Shown here: positions 59,401 through 64,000 of the stretch, one piece after another | Layout: the number at the start of each line of letters is the position of its first letter | How positions within the stretch are numbered: the first letter of the stretch is position 1 | Notes under the pieces: generated by a model | Database searches by the model: none | Told to the model about the DNA's origin: nothing | What the model saw: only the letters and a program-made list of their open reading frames with translations | Program-made: the position numbers and the translations under genes | Source of the DNA: Echinometra lucunter | Taxonomy: Eukaryota > Echinodermata > Echinoidea > Camarodonta > Echinometridae | Length of the DNA: 64,000 nucleotides | Assembly: GCA_029962745.1 (NCBI GenBank) | Contig: CM057157.1 | Location: 28,726,732 to 28,790,731 of the forward strand | Direction of reading: 5' to 3'

Positions 59401-59648
59401 TGCTTTAAACAAAATAGAAATCCAACTGCCATTACTATTACCAGTATTTTGTGATTTCAACAATTTTAAAAACAACAAGTAAAAGTCAGTATTTTGCTTA
59501 GTCAGTGTAGTATCTACCTTGCAGGTGGTGTCTTTTCAGCTACCTCTATTGTTTTTCCACCAATAATTTTTGTCTTCATCACTGGTTGGATGTCCGTCCC
59601 AAACGGAGCATTCCGTGCCGTAGACGCTGCATTCGCTCGTCTGCTCAT
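47438..59648 (-). CDS. C1orf87-like EF-hand-type protein, complete, 11 coding exons
   Basis: Exons in transcript order: 59648-59518, 58076-57956, 56523-56414, 56017-55538, 54321-54172, 52718-52683, 52290-52125, 51334-51240, 49664-49301, 48215-47891, 47607-47438. All GT-AG joins keep phase; the sum is 2,148 nt = 715 aa. The N-terminus MSRRANAAS...MKTKIIGGKTIEV and the EF-like segment YTDLAEFDHG...NPDQVNYEKLIQFL (about 200-262) resemble my memory of human C1orf87 (about 546 aa), a poorly studied EF-hand protein. Next come a Lys/Glu coiled coil (about 290-330), a second EF-like region ending KKDKHKQGTFTRRD (343-398), Ser/Arg/Pro-rich and Gln-rich stretches (442-650), and a last helical segment ending ILRQKKK. 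The acceptor before the ATG exon (59669) implies an upstream 5' UTR exon. Function unknown; canonical calcium loops are not evident. Confidence 0.85.
48302..48708. mobile_element. TTAA MITE, family T2 copy 3
   Basis: TTAA at 48298 and 48709; CCCATTCGTGACAGGAATT to TCTGTCATGAATGTG. Opposite orientation to copies 1 and 4. Confidence 0.82.
48852..49123. mobile_element. Foldback element with ~60-bp arms
   Basis: GGTGGGTTGTTAAAACC and GGTTTTAACAGCCCACC pair, as do GAGGACAGCTCAGAAAAAGC and CTTTTTCTGAGCTGTCC. The outer limits are approximate. Confidence 0.7.
49790..50715. repeat. Repeat block with a ~150-bp minisatellite (about three units)
   Basis: GAGGCTGGCTTTAGTCAGG recurs at about 50036, 50191 and (diverged) 50340, spaced about 155 and 149 bp. 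Each unit includes GTCATGTGACATTTT and CCGGATGCGTAAG. A direct pair GTGTATTAAC(C/T)GCACCCCC brackets the block (49790 and 50687). Confidence 0.75.
52943..53225 (+). mobile_element. tRNA-derived SINE, near full length
   Basis: A-box-like TGGTATACTGG (52955-52965), B-box-like GATTCAAATCC (52999-53009), body CCACTCTCACCCAGGTGCTC and GGGTACCTGGTAGG, tail to about 53225. Confidence 0.75.
53711..54116. mobile_element. TTAA MITE, family T2 copy 4 (best preserved)
   Basis: TTAA at 53707-53710 and 54117-54120; ends CCCATTCGTGACAG and CTGTCACGAATGGG match perfectly. 406 bp, 52 bp from the donor end of the C1orf87-like exon 5. Confidence 0.88.
54774..54911. mobile_element. Family P variant: same CCAAT core, different palindromic arms
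   Basis: Left arm GTGTTTCATG...CTTGTCAGTGATTTTTACTGA; right arm its complement TCAGTAAAAATCACTGACAAG...CATGAAACAC. The core CAGCCAATCAGATGCAAGG and TTTCAGTAGCCTATAACAG equals that of the other family P copies. Confidence 0.8.
54995..55092 (+). mobile_element. Possible SINE tail fragment
   Basis: AATGGGTAACTGGTAGCA and the ordering of the following text resemble the bodies of nearby SINEs; weak. Confidence 0.35.
56626..56712. mobile_element. Family P copy 6, one arm deleted
   Basis: GGGCCC runs directly into TTGCATCTGATTGGCTGAG, then a complete right arm ending TTTTATGAAATGGGGCC. It lacks about 60 bp of the left arm. Confidence 0.75.
56925..57180 (+). mobile_element. SINE with B-box and ATTATC tail
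   Basis: B-box GGTTCGAGTCC (56946-56956), body CCGCTCTCCACCCAGGTGTT and AAATGGGTACCTAGTAG, tail ATTATCATTATTATCAC. The A-box side is cut. Confidence 0.7.
57787..57892. repeat. Homopolymer pair: poly(A) about 23 and poly(G) about 18
   Basis: An A run at about 57790-57812 and a G run at about 57875-57892 in a C1orf87-like intron. Confidence 0.85.
58109..58295. repeat. Dispersed repeat fragment (ACAGTGAAACCTATATAAAG type)
   Basis: The opening string and the repeated GTGGTCTTTATGAGCAGG/GTGGTCTTAATGG motif look like an old DNA-transposon end. The right limit is uncertain. Confidence 0.4.
58899..59240. mobile_element. CAGGG-ended 342-bp element, copy 2
   Basis: CAGGGTTCATAC to GTATGAGCCCTG, with TTACA on both sides (58894-58898 and 59241-59245). 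Confidence 0.82.
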
Positions 59649-59669
59649 GTTGGCCACTCTTGGTCCATC

Positions 59670-61080
59670 CTGTGCCAAACATTATAGAAAAAAAAAAAAC
59701 CACAAGGAACATGCATAAATTTGTATGAATTCTAAAGTTAACAGTTAACATTGAGGCCACCACCTGATAACAATGACAGAGAGGTCACAAAATCTTAAAT
59801 GTACAACAGACAAATTAAGACCAAGTTAGGTTGATTTGAGAAGTGTGTACATAAGGCCTGATATATTTTTTATGATGGGAGACCATAAGCTATGCCTACG
59901 CTGAATAGAGACTTAACATTAACGTTAATACGATCTGCAAACCAACAAAATCAAAATCTTGTTGTTGTTGTTGTGGTAAGTGGTGGTGCGTCGACAAACT
60001 TGTGTCCTGTGCACCAGGCGCTATACAGAGATTCTTCTGGTCTACTCCGGTAAAAAATTTCCTCCAATTTCTATAAAATAAAAACTCTATACTGGTTCTT
60101 GCTTAATAATAAAGAAAATGAATTTACATTCATCAACATCGTCACACACAGTGCAGTTGCAGTTACACTGACAGTCATGACAGTCAGTGAATCCTTACAA
60201 GTTAAATCAAGCGGCTGCAAAAAATACTATTTTATCGCTATAATTAACAACTAACATTTGCAACACAACATGACTGTCACTTTACATAATAAGCTTATAA
60301 GAATTCATATCTACAGTGATATACATCTCTCAGAATCACACAAAATAATACCTTTTGGAGATGAAAATTGTCGTCAGCTCCCGTGTTGTTACGCTACCTG
60401 GCTACGAAACGCTATGTGAGAGTGGCTGAAGACACATCTCTTTGTCTAATAGACAACCACAGACCGTACAGATCGGTGCTCATTTTGGAGAATGATAAGT
60501 GAGAGAAAGGAACAAGATACAGTCTCTTGTGAGAAAGTCAATGGGCGTAGAGGGCTTTCAAGTAGGATTGAGAGCAAGGAGATTGACCACAGAACTAGAC
60601 GTCGTATTTTGCATTACGACTCTCTTTTTTTCCTTCTTCTTCCTTCTTCTTTTCTTCTTCTTCTTTTTTTTTCTTTCCCTCTTTCATCTTTCCTTATTCT
60701 TTTCTATCTCAGCCATGTCGCATAGGTGTTTATATATATATATATACATATATACTGACATTTTCACCACTCTTTTTCTTACTATTTTTTTTTTTTGAGG
60801 GGGGGAGGGGGCCCGGGGGGGGGGTATTTTTGGTTTCGTGTTTTGTTGGTAGTGATATCATCAAACTAAAACACTTTTTTTTGTTTATGTGATGTTTGTT
60901 TATATACACGTTAATAAATAAATTCATTTAGGTTATTTTATCATGATAACCATTATAGTGATTACAGGGTCACAAGCTCAATGCTTTCTTGCTTTCCATA
61001 ATTAATGGTTTGATGCAAACCCTGCACATGTGAATTATTGTCATGCAAATAAAGGTCGTTTTGAACTTTGAACTTGAAGT
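59670..61080. other. Upstream of the C1orf87-like start: intron / 5' flank, low-complexity sequence
   Basis: No coding exon recognised. A CpG-richer patch at about 60365-60480 could be the promoter or 5' UTR exon. Pyrimidine-rich TTCTTC runs (60615-60700) and a poly(G) run (60797-60826) follow. The stretch ends AATAAAGGTCGTTTTGAAC, like a retroposon tail. Confidence 0.35.
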
Positions 61081-61250
61081 TGTTGTTGTTCTTCTTCTTG
61101 TTCTTGTTCTTCTTGTTCTTGTTCTTGTTCTTCTTGTTCTTCTTGTTCTTGATCTTCTTGTTCTTCTTGCTCTTCGTCTTGTTCTTCTTCTTGTTCTTGT
61201 TCTTCTTGTTCTTAATTGTTCTTGTTCTTCTTCTTCTCCTTCTTCTGTAT
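61081..61250 (+). repeat. (TTCTTG)n-type microsatellite
   Basis: TTCTTGTTCTTCTTG permutations over about 170 bp; the long Leu/Val and Phe frames across it are artefacts. Confidence 0.9.
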
Positions 61251-61997
61251 GGCTTTCTTTTTGTTTCTGGTTTCAGAATCTTTCTTTCTCGTGAAGAATT
61301 TGTGATATAAGAAAAAGAAGATTTAAAAAGAGAATATGTACAGCCACGTTGTCTTTACAAAGGCTAATTATGTCGTGGATTGCTCCTTGAACATACCCCA
61401 AAACTTTCATTTCATTTCATGTATTCGTTTTCATTTCCAAACTTAAAACAGGAGCAAACAATGTAACATGTTTTCATAAATGGAACATAGATTATAATGA
61501 TTTTAACGAATAAACTTGCAAAGAAATCATTACATAATCTAATTTTTTTCTTCCAAACTATCAACAATTGCTTTAGGTTGATTAAAGATTCCAAAGCTCT
61601 TAGAATAAGGGTCCATTGTTGGACAATGGTATTACAAAGATATTAAAATAGCACATTAATAATAAAATAATAGGAACACGGTATTTCAGAGAAATAAAGA
61701 AAATTGGTAATCATTAAAAATATTCCAGAAAACAGCTTCATTATTTTATTATGAAGGAATGCAAGCCATTATAACTGGATGAAATACAGTGTTATGCATT
61801 CTAACGGTGTTTTTTTTTTTTTTTTTTTTTTTTGTCTCTACCCTTGTTGTATATTCTTATTTTATTCTGGATGTTATATATGAGCTTTACATTTTAGAAA
61901 CACATATATCCATGTTAATTACAAAGGACCAAGAAATACCATACTATATTATATTATACTATACTGTACTATAATGGATAAGGGAAAAGGGAGACTA

Positions 61998-63180
61998 TAA
62001 ATGATGATGATAATGGTTTATTTATTCAACAAAATATGTGTATGGCAGCCCGAAAGCTGAATTGTACAATATTTTTACAATAATTATATACATGATAAAA
62101 ATATACAATCATTTGAGTCCTCTACAGTTACAAATATAAATACTGTACATGGTAAACTTAGGAAATACAAAATATCGCTGAAATGAAATTAGCATTATGT
62201 ACAAAGGAATAAATTATTGTAAAATTAGTGAACAACCACAGGAAGAAACTTCGTGTTCTGAAGCGCGACGAGGGTAGTGTTTAGGAAAGAAAAAAAAAGA
62301 GAGAAAGAGAGAAAGAAAGAAACATAAATAGGTAGAAAGATTAATAAAGTAATAATAAAAGGGGAGAGGGGAAGAAGGGGAGAGAAGAGGAAAGTGAGAA
62401 TAGATGATGAAAAGAATGGGGAAAGGAGGGAGGCGGTTGTTAATAAGAACAATAATACATGTACATAAAGTAAAATTAACATTGGAAAGTATAGGGAAGT
62501 AAATTTAACATGTTTAAAGTAAGTTTTGCACAGTAACTTAGGCATCTGACAGGAAGTGTGGTGTAGAGAGTGTAGGAAATAGTCGTTTCCAGTTTTAAAA
62601 GACAGTATTGGGCATAATATTATTGATGTTATTTAAGTAAAGGAGGATACCGCTAAGTTATGTAAAACTATATTTAAAAAACCATAATGGGATGTAAAGG
62701 TAGACTATGAACTTTATGTTGGAACAATAAACATAAATAATCAAAGAATATTCAAGAACACCATGAGTACAAGTAAGGCTCCATTTACAAACCTAGGAAT
62801 ATCCGGGGAAGAGGTAGAGATAATCTGAGATCAAGGGTTAGATTTCATTTAGAGCTCTTGCTATAAAGGGGATCGGACTACATCTATACCTTTCAGTCCT
62901 GCATCTTATAGGGTAGAATTTCGGAGGGTTTCTGAGTTGCCTCGTTTGATTTGCCATGGCATGGGGCAACCAGCCTGAGTGTCTGAATTCGGGGGATGTC
63001 ATAAGATCTTTACCGAATTTGGTGCAGTTATCTGTACGTCTATCCTCCAGCGTTTGCGATTGTGTAACATCAAGGGCATTGTCGTATGTTAGGTACTGAC
63101 AGCCTAGAATGAGCCTGAGAGCCCGCTTCTGCACTCCTTCTAACATCAATCTTTGCTTTTTGGTGACAGACGTTATCAAG
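61998..63180 (-). mobile_element. 5'-truncated non-LTR retrotransposon (CR1/Jockey-like), C-terminal RT tail and 3' UTR
   Basis: A minus-strand frame at 63179-62838 reads LEGVQKRALRLILG, YLTYDNALDV, TLEDRRTDNC and RCRTERYRCSPIPFIARALN before its stop. This is the usual C-terminal region after the RT domain of such LINEs. The 3' UTR runs down to TGAATAAATAAACCATTATC and ATCATC repeats near 61998. The RT catalytic core is missing. Confidence 0.75.
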
Positions 63181-64000
63181 TTTATGGCAAGAATATATTG
63201 TGAAATAAAGATAAGATAAGATAAGATTGATCAACTCTATAGACCCCCTCTCGGGGTATGAGAGTACAAACAAAGAAACGTATTTACAACTATTTTACAT
63301 ACATACACCCATACACACACACACATACGCACATACATACACATATACACATATACATACATACATACATACATACATACATACACCCATACACACATAC
63401 ATTCTAAATGTGAATACAAAGGTTTAGTAGATAAAATATCGTATATAAAAGAACATTTTACAAGACTAGCCGTTCTGGCTGTTTGACTAAAAAAAATGTT
63501 AAAAGATGATCAGAAAAAGATCAAAAAGATGATCAGTGCTAAAAATGATAAACTGGTTTGCTTGCTTCAAAATATTGGCCTATGGGTGCAAAGTACTTGT
63601 AAATGGAAAAATGAAAATTGTAGTTTTACTTTCCATTATTGGCAGATATATATATTACTTGTTGGCCGGGGCTTGCATGGCAGCGAGCTGGTGAAAATGA
63701 TTTGCTAATCACATAAAGGAAAACTACTGGAATGCACACTCATCTTTTGAAATATTCAATATACTCCGAAAATCCTAGGTTGGATTAAAAAGATACAAAG
63801 ATCATGGAATCATTTAAAAACTACGATGAACATTGCTTTGCTCGTAAAGATGGGCGTGGCATTTTGTACGTGTACGGTACTCTTAATTGCATATAATTGC
63901 ATCATTATTTTTTTCTGCGGAGCTGAAAGATACCTTACCATTCAATGTGTAGCAACATATGCATGCAAGACATGGGGGATATTCTCGAAGAAATCCTTAA
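63181..64000. other. Repeat-tail and microsatellite sequence to the window end
   Basis: (GATAA)n at about 63208-63225, then an (ACAT/ACAC)n microsatellite at about 63290-63410. No gene is seen from 63420 to the end. Confidence 0.6.

Noticed and set aside
60370..60410. RFX X-box upstream of the C1orf87-like gene
   Set aside because: GTTACGCTACCTGGCTACG only loosely resembles the motif; half-site spacing and sequence do not fit well.
61043..61310. Leu/Val- and Phe-rich frames that look like membrane proteins
   Set aside because: They are translations of a TTCTTG-type microsatellite.
1..64000. CRISPR arrays, bacterial operons, phage or integrated viral genes
   Set aside because: Direct repeats seen are transposon copies or satellites, all convincing genes are intron-containing animal genes, and no viral structural or replication genes were recognised.

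Overview
This is an animal nuclear genome window, AT-rich and intron-rich, most likely from a marine invertebrate deuterostome (an echinoderm such as a sea urchin is my best guess, by inference). The reasons are many short exons with GT-AG introns, the divergence level of the MTR4 homologue, a dense load of short palindromic DNA transposons, tRNA-derived SINEs, a Penelope-like fragment and CR1/Jockey-like LINE tails. There are no bacterial operons, CRISPR arrays or rRNA genes.

Three protein genes can be supported. (1) Left edge, plus strand: the 3' end of a PDZ gene, probably of the LAP type (Erbin/LRRC7-like), with one complete PDZ exon (748-917) and a probable short terminal exon (4455-4479). 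(2) 13041-38874, minus strand: a complete 22-exon gene for the exosome RNA helicase MTR4 (MTREX/SKIV2L2). The exons sum to exactly 3,078 nt, encoding 1,025 residues, with all helicase motifs and the conserved C-terminus. (3) 47438-59648, minus strand: a complete 11-exon gene (2,148 nt, 715 residues) resembling vertebrate C1orf87, a poorly studied EF-hand-type protein. Genes 2 and 3 lie head to tail on the minus strand; gene 1 converges on gene 2.

The rest is repeats. Recurrent families are a 147-bp palindromic element carrying a CCAAT core (seven copies including a variant), two TTAA/CCC-ended families of about 405 bp (piggyBac-like, eight copies), a CAGGG-ended 342-bp family, smaller foldback families, and SINEs. 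Outstanding items are a 755-bp near-perfect palindrome with an exact 8-bp target duplication nested in another transposon (29277-30031), and a 157-bp tandem array of nine units about 0.55 kb upstream of MTR4 (39431-41126). Most units of that array hold four direct TGACCT nuclear-receptor half-sites. Decayed tandem copies of exon pieces also lie beside real exons in all three genes.

Intron stretches of MTR4 and the C1orf87-like gene that are not listed separately were read and show only AT-rich unique sequence or short simple repeats. All calls come from reading the sequence by eye; homology to named families is from memory and no database was searched.
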